From: Firm-04 sp946413695
Lineage (GTDB): Bacteria > Bacillota > Clostridia > Oscillospirales > Ruminococcaceae
NCBI GenBank assembly: GCA_946413695.1
Contig: CAMKLV010000005.1
Coordinates: 1 to 64,000 of the forward strand
Direction of reading: 5' to 3'
Length of the DNA stretch: 64,000 nucleotides
The position numbers and the translations under genes were made by a program. Shown in pieces: positions 1 through 7,653 of the stretch (its first letter is position 1; each line of letters begins with the position of its first letter). The notes under the pieces were generated by a model. The model was not told the DNA's origin. It searched no databases and saw only the letters and a list, made by a program, of their open reading frames with translations.

Positions 1-56
1 TATACCACATAAATGCGAAAAAGACCAGCTTTCGCCGGACTTTTTCGACAGGCTGG

Positions 57-90
57 CCTGCACAGCTGATCTGTGCAGGTTTTGCTTTGC
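57..90 (+). terminator. Rho-independent terminator of an upstream gene
   Basis: A 9-bp perfect stem (57-65 with 71-79) with a 5-nt loop is followed by a T-rich tract. It would end transcription entering from the left edge. The rest of 1-249 holds no convincing gene; a second inverted repeat at 98-127 has no T-run. Confidence 0.6.
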
Positions 91-249
91 AGAAAAGCGA
101 CCGCACAGACTGTCCGTCCGGTGCGGTCAAATGAGGAAGTTGGGTGTTAGGAGAACACAATGTCGATCTGACAGCTTTATTATAGCACAGGCGTCCTGCG
201 GAATTTGTCGGAACCGGTGCACGGCAAAAAAGTTCTGTCAGCCGCCGCG

Positions 250-285
250 GATGCATAAAATCCGGCAGGGGGGATTTTATGCATC
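250..285 (+). promoter_or_regulatory. Start-codon-sequestering hairpin
   Basis: A 14-bp perfect inverted repeat (250-263 with 272-285) encloses an 8-nt loop rich in G. The ATG at 279-281 lies inside the right arm and the G-rich Shine-Dalgarno sits in the loop and the first bases of that arm. If formed in RNA it would hide the initiation site of the symporter gene. The structure is seen; regulation is inferred. Confidence 0.55.
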
Positions 286-1586
286 TGCTTGTAACCGGAA
301 ACGCACTGCTCTGGCAGTGGATACTGCCGGTATTTCTGCTTTTGACCGCGCTGATCTGCGGTGTGCGGCTGCGCGGCGTGCCTGTCCGCGGCTTTTCTCA
401 TGTATTGCGCGAGACGTACGGCGCGGTGTTCCGGCGCGGCTGTGATCGGGCACAGAGGCGGATTTTTGCCTCTGCCCTTGCAGCGACAATGGGCACCGGC
501 AATCTTGTCGGGACGGCGCTTGCCCTGATGACAGGCGGCGCCGGCGCACTGTTCTGGATGTGGATATCCGCGCTGCTCGGCATGATCCTTGTCTACGCGG
601 AAAATGTCCTCGGGATGCACTTTCGCCGGAGCCGTCAGGACGGCACGCGCATCGGCGGCGCGGTTGCCTGCCTGCGATTCGGTTTGCACAGTCCGGTTCT
701 CGCAGGTGTGTTCGCTGTGCTGTGTACGGTCTCCGCGCTCGGCATGGGCAATCTCGCGCAGAGCAGCACAATCGCGCAGACGCTTTCCCATTACGGCGTA
801 TCGGCGCCGGTCTGCGGGCTTGTGACAGCGGTGCTGCTGCTGGTGATTCTCCGCGGCGGCAGAGACCGCATCGGGCAGGTGGCAGTCCTGCTGATGCCGC
901 TGCTCTGCGGCTTTTATCTGCTCGGCTGCACGGTGCTGCTGATCCGGCATGCCGCCGCGCTGCCGGACGCACTGCTGCGGATTTTCCGCGAGGCATTCGG
1001 GATTCGCGCAGCCGGATGCGGCTTTTGTGCATCTGTGCTGATTCGCAGCATGAGCACGGGGCTGCGGCGCGGGATCTTTTCCAATGAAGCAGGGCTTGGG
1101 AGCTCCGCGCTGCTGCATATGGATGCCGGTTCCGGCGATGCCTCTGTGCAGGGGAGATGGGCGGCGGCAGAGGTCTTTGCGGATACGGTGATCTGCTGCA
1201 CGGCAACGGCGCTTGTCATCCTGACGGCGCCGTCTACGGCTCGTCTCGCTGAGGGCGACGCCGCCGGTCTGCTGCTGGATGCATTTTCTGCGGGGCGCGG
1301 GCAATATGCAGGCGGATTTCTCGCGGTCTGCATGGTGTTGCTTGCATTTGCCACAATGATCGGATGGTATCCCTGCGGCGCGGCATGTGTGCAGTATTTA
1401 TTTGGACTTAGGGGCGTTCCGGTTTATCTTGCCGGATTTGTACTGCTCGCATTTGCAGGCGCCCTCGGCTCGCCGGAGTGGATCTGGCAGCTCTGCGACT
1501 GCTGCAACGGGCTCATGGCGCTGCCGAATCTCTATTGCATGTGCAGACTTTCGCACATACTCCGCGGGAATATCGAAAAGAATTGA
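279..1586 (+). CDS. Alanine:cation symporter (AGCS family)
   Basis: A 435-residue multi-spanning membrane protein. It has the AGCS signature around residues 67-110 (GTGNLVG, then GGAGALFWMWISALLGM) and a conserved FSNEAGLGSS motif near residue 267. The family imports alanine or glycine with Na+ or H+. The ATG at 279 follows a G-rich ribosome site but lies in a perfect hairpin. The protein is somewhat shorter than the second AGCS symporter at 4909-6429, and the two are paralogues rather than duplicates. Family assignment is firm; the substrate within neutral amino acids is not determined. Confidence 0.9.
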   Translation: MHLLVTGNALLWQWILPVFLLLTALICGVRLRGVPVRGFSHVLRETYGAVFRRGCDRAQRRIFASALAATMGTGNLVGTALALMTGGAGALFWMWISALLGMILVYAENVLGMHFRRSRQDGTRIGGAVACLRFGLHSPVLAGVFAVLCTVSALGMGNLAQSSTIAQTLSHYGVSAPVCGLVTAVLLLVILRGGRDRIGQVAVLLMPLLCGFYLLGCTVLLIRHAAALPDALLRIFREAFGIRAAGCGFCASVLIRSMSTGLRRGIFSNEAGLGSSALLHMDAGSGDASVQGRWAAAEVFADTVICCTATALVILTAPSTARLAEGDAAGLLLDAFSAGRGQYAGGFLAVCMVLLAFATMIGWYPCGAACVQYLFGLRGVPVYLAGFVLLAFAGALGSPEWIWQLCDCCNGLMALPNLYCMCRLSHILRGNIEKN

Positions 1587-1611
1587 CATTTTGCTCCAAA
1601 TATGCTATAGT
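1583..1611 (+). promoter_or_regulatory. Sigma-A promoter of the FAD oxidoreductase
   Basis: TTGACA (1583-1588) and TATAGT (1606-1611) are separated by 17 bp. The -35 box overlaps the stop codon (1584-1586) of the preceding symporter, so the two genes can be expressed independently. Confidence 0.75.
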
Positions 1612-1693
1612 ATATATGGGCTTGTATTATGCACAGTGCAGTGCCCGATGTGAAAAAATACAGGTGAATAACATCTGAAAGGATGAAAAGATA

Positions 1694-3067
1694 ATGGATT
1701 ATGATATCCTGATCGTCGGCGCAGGTCCGGGCGGCATTTTCACCGCCTATGAGCTGTGTCAGGCGAACCGCGATCTGAAAATCGGCGTATTTGAGTGCGG
1801 CAATCCGCTCGGCAGCCGCAAATGTCCGATTGACGGCAAAAAGGTCAAGAGCTGCATCGGATGCAAGACCTGCGCGATCATGAACGGCTTTGGCGGCGCA
1901 GGCGCATTCTCTGACGGCAAATACAATATCACCAATCAGTTCGGCGGCACGCTTTATGAGTACATCGGCAAGCAGGAGGCGCTCGAGCTGATGCGCTATG
2001 TCGATCACATCAACCTTTCGCACGGCGGCGAGGGCACAAAGCTCTATTCGACCGCGAACACGGCGATCAAAAAAAAATGCTTCGAGAACGATCTGCATCT
2101 GTTGGATGCGCAGGTGCGGCATCTCGGCACGGATAAGAATTACATCGTGCTGCAGAACCTCTATGACGAGCTGAAAGACAAGGTCGATTTCCATTTCCGC
2201 ACCGAGATCGAGTCGGTGGAGCGCATTGAGGGCGGCTATGCACTGGTCGCAGGGGAGAAGCGCTTTACCGGCAGAAAATGCGTGATCTCTGTCGGGCGAA
2301 GCGGCAGCAAATGGATGGAATCCGTCTGTGCGGCGCTGGAGATCGGGACACGCTCGAACCGCGTGGATATCGGTGTGCGCGTGGAGCTGCCCGCGGCAGT
2401 CTTTTCGCATCTGACGGATGAGCTCTATGAGAGCAAAATCGTCTACCGCACCAAGCAGTTCGAGGATCTCGTGCGGACATTCTGCATGAACCCGCACGGC
2501 GTTGTGGTCAATGAAAACACCAACGGCATCGTGACAGTCAACGGCCACAGCTATGAGGATCCCGCCCTGCACACGGATAACACGAATTTTGCGCTGCTGG
2601 TCAGCAAGCATTTTTCGGAGCCGTTCCGCGATTCCAACGGCTACGGCGAATCCATCGCGCGGCTTTCCAATATGCTCGGCGGCGGCGTCATGGTGCAGCG
2701 GTTCGGCGACCTCATCCGCGGACGGCGCTCCAATGCGACGCGCATCGCGGAAAGCTTTGTTGTCCCGACGCTTGCGGCGCAGCCCGGCGATCTCAGCCTT
2801 GTGATCCCGAAGCGCATTCTGGACGGCATCATCGAGATGATCTATGCGCTCGATAAAATCGCGCCCGGCACAGCAAATGATGACACGCTGCTTTACGGCG
2901 TTGAGGTCAAGTTCTATAACATGGAAGTCGAGATCGACAGCAACCTGCAGACAAAATATGACGGGCTGTATGTCATCGGCGACTGCTCCGGCGTGACGCA
3001 TTCGCTCTCGCATGCATCGGCATCGGGTGTTTATGTCGCGCGGCAGATTCTCGGGACAGAAGAATAA
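1694..3067 (+). CDS. FAD-dependent oxidoreductase with Cys-rich insert
   Basis: A 457-residue protein with an N-terminal dinucleotide-binding GxGxxG at residues 9-14 and a C-terminal FAD-contacting segment (YVIGDCSGVTHS, about residues 428-440). It resembles the FAD-dependent dehydrogenase group COG2509. Four cysteines (44, 54, 57, 60) sit directly after the FAD-binding strand, an arrangement that could ligate a metal or take part in redox chemistry. The physiological substrate is unknown. It starts at ATG 1694 after AAAGGATG and is probably cotranscribed with the small membrane protein 30 bp downstream. Confidence 0.8.
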   Translation: MDYDILIVGAGPGGIFTAYELCQANRDLKIGVFECGNPLGSRKCPIDGKKVKSCIGCKTCAIMNGFGGAGAFSDGKYNITNQFGGTLYEYIGKQEALELMRYVDHINLSHGGEGTKLYSTANTAIKKKCFENDLHLLDAQVRHLGTDKNYIVLQNLYDELKDKVDFHFRTEIESVERIEGGYALVAGEKRFTGRKCVISVGRSGSKWMESVCAALEIGTRSNRVDIGVRVELPAAVFSHLTDELYESKIVYRTKQFEDLVRTFCMNPHGVVVNENTNGIVTVNGHSYEDPALHTDNTNFALLVSKHFSEPFRDSNGYGESIARLSNMLGGGVMVQRFGDLIRGRRSNATRIAESFVVPTLAAQPGDLSLVIPKRILDGIIEMIYALDKIAPGTANDDTLLYGVEVKFYNMEVEIDSNLQTKYDGLYVIGDCSGVTHSLSHASASGVYVARQILGTEE

Positions 3068-3097
3068 AATTGTTGTTGATTTTGGGAGGAACGGAAA

Positions 3098-3580
3098 ATG
3101 AAAAAAGTCGGTTTGCAAATGGGAGTGCTCATGGGGCTTTCCCTGAGCCTTTGTCTGTCGCTGTTCGGCACGCTCCACGCGGGACATTTTACGGTTCCGG
3201 CGTTTCTGCTGAGCTTTCTGATCAGTGCAGTGATCAGCATCATCATCGGGCTGCTTGTCCCGATGCCGAAGCTGGAGCAGTCATTCTGCGCAAAGCTCGG
3301 GATTGATCATCGCACACTCGGCGGCAATGCGGTCACGAGCCTGCTCTCGGATCTGATCTATACGCCGATCATCACGCTTGCCCAGACAATTTTCGGCTAT
3401 ATGCAGATGAAGCGAGCGGGCGGCTCGGCGCCGTTTCTCGGGATGTTCCTCGGCTCGCTGATTCTGTCGCTTCTGATCGGCTATGTGATCATCTTCATCT
3501 TAAAACCGCTGTACCTCAAACTCGTGCTGAAAGCAAACGGCATCACGCCCGGTGCAGCCCCTGATCACAGACCGGAATAA
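3098..3580 (+). CDS. Small four-helix membrane protein
   Basis: A 160-residue protein with about four hydrophobic helices (roughly residues 8-25, 33-52, 78-92 and 108-132), a conserved-looking GGNAVTSLLSDLIYTP segment, and a hydrophilic tail. It resembles DUF2798-type membrane proteins, but I hold that loosely. GGGAGG lies 8-10 nt before ATG 3098. It follows the FAD oxidoreductase by 30 bp and is ended by the terminator at 3590, so the two form a likely bicistronic unit. No function can be assigned. Confidence 0.7.
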   Translation: MKKVGLQMGVLMGLSLSLCLSLFGTLHAGHFTVPAFLLSFLISAVISIIIGLLVPMPKLEQSFCAKLGIDHRTLGGNAVTSLLSDLIYTPIITLAQTIFGYMQMKRAGGSAPFLGMFLGSLILSLLIGYVIIFILKPLYLKLVLKANGITPGAAPDHRPE

Positions 3581-3589
3581 TATCAATCA

Positions 3590-3624
3590 CGGCGCACGGA
3601 GTTCCGATATCCGTGCGCCGTTTT
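3590..3624 (+). terminator. Rho-independent terminator
   Basis: An 11-bp perfect stem (3590-3600 with 3610-3620) is followed by TTTT. It closes the oxidoreductase/membrane protein unit. Confidence 0.85.
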
Positions 3625-3674
3625 CAGTGGTATTGCAATCATTTTGACTCATCAAAAAATTTTTTCAGTTTTTT

Positions 3675-3700
3675 TGTAACGAATCCGTGCGATCGCAGTC
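3675..3700 (+). promoter_or_regulatory. Candidate ECF-type autoregulatory promoter
   Basis: A T-tract leads into TGTAAC (3675-3680), followed 17 bp later by GTC (3698-3700). This resembles ECF promoters with an AAC-containing -35 and a GTC-containing -10. A matching arrangement precedes the second ECF sigma gene at 12899. Autoregulation is inferred. Confidence 0.45.
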
Positions 3701-3726
3701 TTATGGACAGAAGGGAGGGAAAACCT

Positions 3727-4212
3727 TTGGATGTTGAAGCGCTTTACAACACATATTTTCACGATGTATACCTCTATCTGTGCTCGGTTTCACGCGACGA
3801 ATCGCTCGCGGAGGAGCTGACGCAGGAAACCTTTTTCCGCGCACTGAAAACCGCCGGAACATTCCGCGGCGACTGTGATGTGCGTGTGTGGCTCTGTCAG
3901 ATTGCGAAAAATCTGTATCTTTCACACTGCAAAAAGCAGAAGCATCTGACAGGCAATGAGATCCCCGAATCCGAAGCCGACCCGCGTGTCTCCGTTGAAG
4001 ATCACTTAGCGGACAGCGAGCAGGCGATGCAGATCCACCGGATTCTGCACGGGATGAAAGACCCGCAGAAGGAAGTATTTTCCCTGCGTGTGTTCGGGGA
4101 GCTGTCCTTCCGTCAGATCGGCGATCTGTTCGGAAAAACGGAATCGTGGGCGCGTGTGACATTTCACCGCGCAAAGCTTGCAATCATTGAAGCATTGGAG
4201 GAATCAAAATGA
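3727..4212 (+). CDS. ECF RNA polymerase sigma factor
   Basis: About 161 residues. The N-terminal region 2 (residues 1-70) contains the TQETFFRAL core helix. The C-terminal region 4 helix-turn-helix (about 105-158) contains FGELSFRQIGDLFGKTESWARVTFHRA. I chose the TTG at 3727 because a strong AGGGAGGG lies 7 nt upstream; the in-frame ATG at 3703 and GTG at 3613 lack good ribosome sites. The stop overlaps the anti-sigma start (ATGA), so the two are translationally coupled. It likely directs its own promoter at 3675. Confidence 0.88.
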   Translation: MDVEALYNTYFHDVYLYLCSVSRDESLAEELTQETFFRALKTAGTFRGDCDVRVWLCQIAKNLYLSHCKKQKHLTGNEIPESEADPRVSVEDHLADSEQAMQIHRILHGMKDPQKEVFSLRVFGELSFRQIGDLFGKTESWARVTFHRAKLAIIEALEESK

Positions 4213-4865
4213 GCAAAAATAATTGTGATATGATCCGTGACCTGCTGCCGCTTTATGCAGACGGCGTATGCAGCGAGGAAAGCCGTAAATATGTCAACGA
4301 GCATCTGGCAGCCTGCCCGGAATGCACGGAGATGCTGAAAAAGATGAATCAGAAGGTCGCGATTGCAGCAGAGACAGATATTTCCGCTGTGAAGAAAATC
4401 AAAAAGCGTCTGAAATTCGGCAAGGTCGCGGTAGCGCTGATCTGTACGGTGCTTGCGGCGGCAGCGCTGTTCGGCGGTTATATGTACGCCGTGACAGACT
4501 GCTCCATGGACTACGAAAAATACAATCTGGCGGAGAACGTCTGGGTTGAGGAGGATGAGAGCGGAAAGCTCTGGTTCTGCATGAAAGGCAATGCGGCGGC
4601 ACTTTCCGCGTATGTGTACCCGACGGTCAGCTCGAAGAACGGGGGACACATGAGCTACAAGGGGCAGGAATTTGACCGCATGCAGAAGGCAGGCTATGGC
4701 TATACGCTGAAAATGCTGCGGATCGCAAAGCTCGAGCCGTTCCAGATTCCGCAGAAGGAGCTGCGTTTTGAGATCACCCGCGATTTGAAAGACATCAGCT
4801 ATATCTTCTATTATGATGATGTCAACAATCAGGAATATGTGCTCTGGGGCGAAAAGCCGCAGTAA
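4209..4865 (+). CDS. Zinc-finger anti-sigma factor, membrane-anchored
   Basis: A 218-residue protein with an N-terminal anti-sigma zinc-finger: His32, Cys36 and Cys39 form the HxxxCxxC motif within residues 5-45. One transmembrane helix spans about residues 71-95, and an extracellular domain of about 120 residues follows. It overlaps the sigma gene by 4 nt. By family knowledge the cytoplasmic part sequesters the sigma factor until the outer domain senses a signal. The signal is unknown, and the outer domain matches nothing I recognise. Confidence 0.85.
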   Translation: MSKNNCDMIRDLLPLYADGVCSEESRKYVNEHLAACPECTEMLKKMNQKVAIAAETDISAVKKIKKRLKFGKVAVALICTVLAAAALFGGYMYAVTDCSMDYEKYNLAENVWVEEDESGKLWFCMKGNAAALSAYVYPTVSSKNGGHMSYKGQEFDRMQKAGYGYTLKMLRIAKLEPFQIPQKELRFEITRDLKDISYIFYYDDVNNQEYVLWGEKPQ

Positions 4866-4872
4866 AAAAAAG

Positions 4873-4910
4873 AACCGCTGATCTGTGCAAACAGGTCAGC
4901 GGTTTTGCTT
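4873..4910. terminator. Bidirectional terminator between convergent genes
   Basis: A stem of about 14 bp (4873-4886 with 4891-4904, one mismatch) with a GCAA loop. It has TTTT on the right for the anti-sigma operon and a run of seven A on the left, which is a U-run for the leftward symporter whose end it overlaps. Confidence 0.8.
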
Positions 4911-6429
4911 ATTTCATTTCAGTATTCTGCGTGAGGATATCCTGCTTGAATTCCTCGTTCATATCCGGATAGGCGGAGAGCATCGGCTCGATGTCCGCGC
5001 CCTTTTTGCGGTCGAAATAATTTTTCGTGATCTTCGCGACCAGCCCGCTCAGAGCGACCAGACAGATCAGGTTCGGGACAGCCATGAGCCCGTTGAAAGT
5101 ATCGTCGATCGCCCAGATCAGCTCGCTGTGGATCGTTGCAGAGAACGCAATCAGCACAATGTACAGGATCTTGAACGCCTTGACCGGAATGCGGCGCTTT
5201 TCCTCGGGCAGTCTGCCGAAGCAGAATTCAACAGCCTTTTCGCCGTAATAGGACCACGCCATGATGGTTGTGAATGCGAACAGCGGCAGGATCAGCGAGA
5301 ACACCGCGACACCGAATCCGCCGTAGTTTTCGGAGAACAGCGCCATTGACATCGCCGTATCCTCCAGATCGCCGGAGAGCGATGCAGGATCAAAGGTTGT
5401 CAGGAAGCTGAGCGAGGTCAGCGTGCAGATGATGAACGTATCAAAGAACACCTCAAAGACGCCCCAGAGTCCCTGCTTGACCGGCTCGCGCGTCTCCGAT
5501 GCGGAGTGCGCGATGACCGAGGAGCCGAGACCTGCCTCATTCGAGAAGACACCGCGCGCCATGCCTTTTTTGATGACGGTTGCAAAGGTGTATCCGAGGA
5601 CGCCGCCGCCTGCTGCGCGGAAACTGAACGCCTTGCCGAAGATCATCGCGAATGCATGCGGGATAGCCGTGATATGCTTGCCGAGCGTAATCAGCGACAT
5701 GACAATGAACAGCAGCGACATAAAGGGGACGAGCATCGAGGCGACCTTGCCGATGCGCTGAATGCCGCCGAGGATGATCAGACCTGCGATCACCGCGACT
5801 GCAATACCGATGATAAAGCGGATGCCGGTTGTATCGGTGACGAGCTGTGCGCGTGCAAGGGCTTCGCTCAGCGTGCCGGAGATTTTGTTTGTCTGCACGC
5901 CGCTCATGCCGATCGCCGCAAAAACGCAGAAGACCGCAGCGCAGTAGCCGAGCCACTTCTGCTTCATGCCGTTCGCGATGTAATAGAAGGAGCCGCCCGA
6001 GAGGTTGCCGTGCGAATCCTTTTTGCGGAAGTAAAGACCGAGCACATTTTCGGAGTAGTTTGTCACCATGCCGAAGAATGCCGAAATCCACATCCAGAAG
6101 ACCGCGCCCGGTCCGCCGGTGAGGATTGCGGAGACAACGCCGATGATATTGCCGGTGCCGACCGTTCCGGAGATCGCCGTCGAGAACGCCTCAAACTGCG
6201 AGACGGACTTGACGCGGGAATCGGCCTCACGTTTCTTTCCGAGACTTTTCAGTGCCGGAATGATCGTGGTGTTCAGGGATTCTCCGAAGTGCGTGACCTG
6301 TAAAAATCCGGTGCGGACAGTCAGCAGGATGCCGGTGCCGAGGATCAGGATAATGACCGGCCAGCCCCAGACAACACCGTTCAGAAAATCGTTGACTGCT
6401 TCAATGGTTCTGAGAAGTGATTGCAGCAT
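4909..6429 (-). CDS. Alanine:cation symporter (AGCS family)
   Basis: About 506 residues with the complete AGCS family layout: the GTGNIIGV and GGPGAVFWMWISAFFGM motifs, then FSNEAGLGSS. Roughly eleven transmembrane helices are expected. The family imports neutral amino acids with Na+. I chose ATG at 6429; a TTG at 6441 is also in frame, but the AAAGGA lies only 2 nt from it and 14 nt from the ATG, so the start is uncertain by four codons. It is monocistronic between its own promoter at 6514-6542 and the shared terminator at 4873. Confidence 0.9.
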   Translation of the reverse strand: MLQSLLRTIEAVNDFLNGVVWGWPVIILILGTGILLTVRTGFLQVTHFGESLNTTIIPALKSLGKKREADSRVKSVSQFEAFSTAISGTVGTGNIIGVVSAILTGGPGAVFWMWISAFFGMVTNYSENVLGLYFRKKDSHGNLSGGSFYYIANGMKQKWLGYCAAVFCVFAAIGMSGVQTNKISGTLSEALARAQLVTDTTGIRFIIGIAVAVIAGLIILGGIQRIGKVASMLVPFMSLLFIVMSLITLGKHITAIPHAFAMIFGKAFSFRAAGGGVLGYTFATVIKKGMARGVFSNEAGLGSSVIAHSASETREPVKQGLWGVFEVFFDTFIICTLTSLSFLTTFDPASLSGDLEDTAMSMALFSENYGGFGVAVFSLILPLFAFTTIMAWSYYGEKAVEFCFGRLPEEKRRIPVKAFKILYIVLIAFSATIHSELIWAIDDTFNGLMAVPNLICLVALSGLVAKITKNYFDRKKGADIEPMLSAYPDMNEEFKQDILTQNTEMK

Positions 6430-6513
6430 ATCGCTTTTCAAATTCCTTTCGTTTTGGATTTGCGCATGAAAAAAGCCGGCAGGGTATGTCGGTTTCTTTC
6501 AGTGTCAGCTAAT

Positions 6514-6542
6514 ATTATAGCATGTTTCCGCGAAAAATGCAA
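6514..6542 (-). promoter_or_regulatory. Sigma-A promoter of the 4909-6429 symporter
   Basis: On the minus strand, TTGCAT (6542-6537) and TATAAT (6519-6514) lie 17 bp apart. The -35 and following bases (TTGCATTTTTCG) are the same as in the xpt promoter at 6880. Confidence 0.75.
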
Positions 6543-6680
6543 GCGGTCGGCAGTGCCGACAGCCGTTATTCTATAGCTGACGGAGAACCATGCTGCCATT
6601 TGGTGCGATGGGCTGAGGGTATGCAATACTCGGTATGATATGAGAATTGAAACTGAAAAGAGTCTGTGCTCAATACGGGA

Positions 6681-6820
6681 ATGGTTCTTGGACAGCTGTA
6701 GACATATGGAGGCGGGCACTCCCCAGTAGATTATAAAAAGAACGATTGATTCAAGAACACACAATGAAACCAGCGAACACAAAAAAGACCTTTAGCAAAT
6801 TGGAGGCGGGCACTGCCCGC
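6681..6820 (+). repeat. Dispersed intergenic hairpin repeat, family I, copy A
   Basis: A 140-bp non-coding element beginning ATGGTTCTTGGACAGCT and ending in a GCGGGC-ACT-GCCCGC hairpin (6806-6820) preceded by GACCTTTAGCAA. A related copy lies at 32270-32395 and a partial inverted one at 12650-12705. An inner imperfect copy of the terminal motif is at about 6707-6726. The rest of 6543-6680 shows nothing I can name. Confidence 0.75.
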
Positions 6821-6879
6821 TTTGTGCAGGGTGTTCAAATTTTGGTAGGAAATTCATGCAAATTCGCTGTAATGCCGTC

Positions 6880-6908
6880 TTGCATTTTTCGACAGTTTTC
6901 GCTATAAT
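6880..6908 (+). promoter_or_regulatory. Sigma-A promoter of the purine-salvage locus
   Basis: TTGCAT (6880-6885) and TATAAT (6903-6908) have a 17-bp spacer. Transcription would start near 6915, giving an 85-90 nt leader before xpt. Confidence 0.8.
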
Positions 6909-6931
6909 TAAAGTATGGAATAGAACCGGAG

Positions 6932-6976
6932 CCGGACAATTGGACAAGCGTTTTCAATAGTCTGGTTTTTTGTTTT
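6932..6976 (+). promoter_or_regulatory. Attenuator-like terminator in the xpt leader
   Basis: CCGGAC (6932-6937) pairs with GTCTGG (6960-6965), with additional TTG/CAA pairing inside, followed by TTTTTTGTTTT. This is a terminator placed between the promoter and xpt. Only about 17 nt precede it, too little for a purine riboswitch aptamer, so the controlling factor is unknown. Confidence 0.6.
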
Positions 6977-7001
6977 CAGATTTGCCGGAAGGGGGCATTC
7001 T

Positions 7002-7577
7002 ATGAAGTTTCTTGAGGAGAAAATTCTCGCAGAGGGCAGGATCCTGCCCGGACCGGTGCTCAAGGTCTCATCGTTTCTCAATCACCAGATGGATCCGGAC
7101 CTGATGATGTCGCTCGGTGCAGAGATCGCGAACCGCTTTCAGGGGGATGCCGTCACAAAGATTCTGACGATTGAATCCTCCGGCATCGCCATTGCGATTG
7201 CAGCCGGTGCGCATATGCATGTGCCGGTGCTGTTTGCCAAAAAGCACCGCACCAGCAATGTCTCCGGCGTGCTCTATCAGACGCTCGTGCATTCCTACAC
7301 GCACGGCACGGATTACACCGTTGTGGTGGAGCGCGAATATCTGAAATCAAACGATAAGGTGCTGATCGTCGATGATTTTCTCGCAAACGGCGCAGCCGTC
7401 GAGGGGCTCTGCGATCTGATCCGGCAGGCAGACGCAACCGCCGTCGGAGCCGCGATTGCGATAGAAAAGGGCTTTCAGGAGGGCGGCAGAAAGCTGCGTG
7501 CATCCGGTATGCGTGTGGAGTCGCTCGCAATCGTCGATCAGATGGACGAAAACGGCATCCGGTTCCGCGAACAGTAA
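7002..7577 (+). CDS. xpt: Xanthine phosphoribosyltransferase
   Basis: A 191-residue type I phosphoribosyltransferase of the Xpt family, at its usual length. The PRPP-binding loop is VLIVDDFLANGAA at about residues 119-131, and the N-terminal KILAEGRILPGPVLKVSSFLNHQMDP segment is typical of Xpt. It converts xanthine and PRPP to XMP in the cytoplasm. AAGGGGG lies just before ATG 7002. It is the first gene of a run with a nucleoside-type ABC importer, consistent with purine salvage, and its leader carries a terminator hairpin. Confidence 0.92.
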   Translation: MKFLEEKILAEGRILPGPVLKVSSFLNHQMDPDLMMSLGAEIANRFQGDAVTKILTIESSGIAIAIAAGAHMHVPVLFAKKHRTSNVSGVLYQTLVHSYTHGTDYTVVVEREYLKSNDKVLIVDDFLANGAAVEGLCDLIRQADATAVGAAIAIEKGFQEGGRKLRASGMRVESLAIVDQMDENGIRFREQ

Positions 7578-7653
7578 TCGTATTCTGTGTACCGTGCAGC
7601 TTGCCGCATGACGGCTCCGCTGCATCAGAATTTATCAGAAAGAGGAGTTTCAA

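Noticed and set aside
3613..3726. N-terminal extension of the first ECF sigma factor from GTG 3613 or ATG 3703
   Set aside because: It would run through the terminator and the candidate promoter and lacks a ribosome site; TTG 3727 has a strong one.
6438..6782. 114-codon minus-strand ORF upstream of the symporter
   Set aside because: It crosses the symporter promoter and a dispersed repeat, with no coding signal.
6909..7001. Purine riboswitch in front of xpt
   Set aside because: The conserved core of the guanine/adenine aptamer is not present and the space before the terminator is too short.
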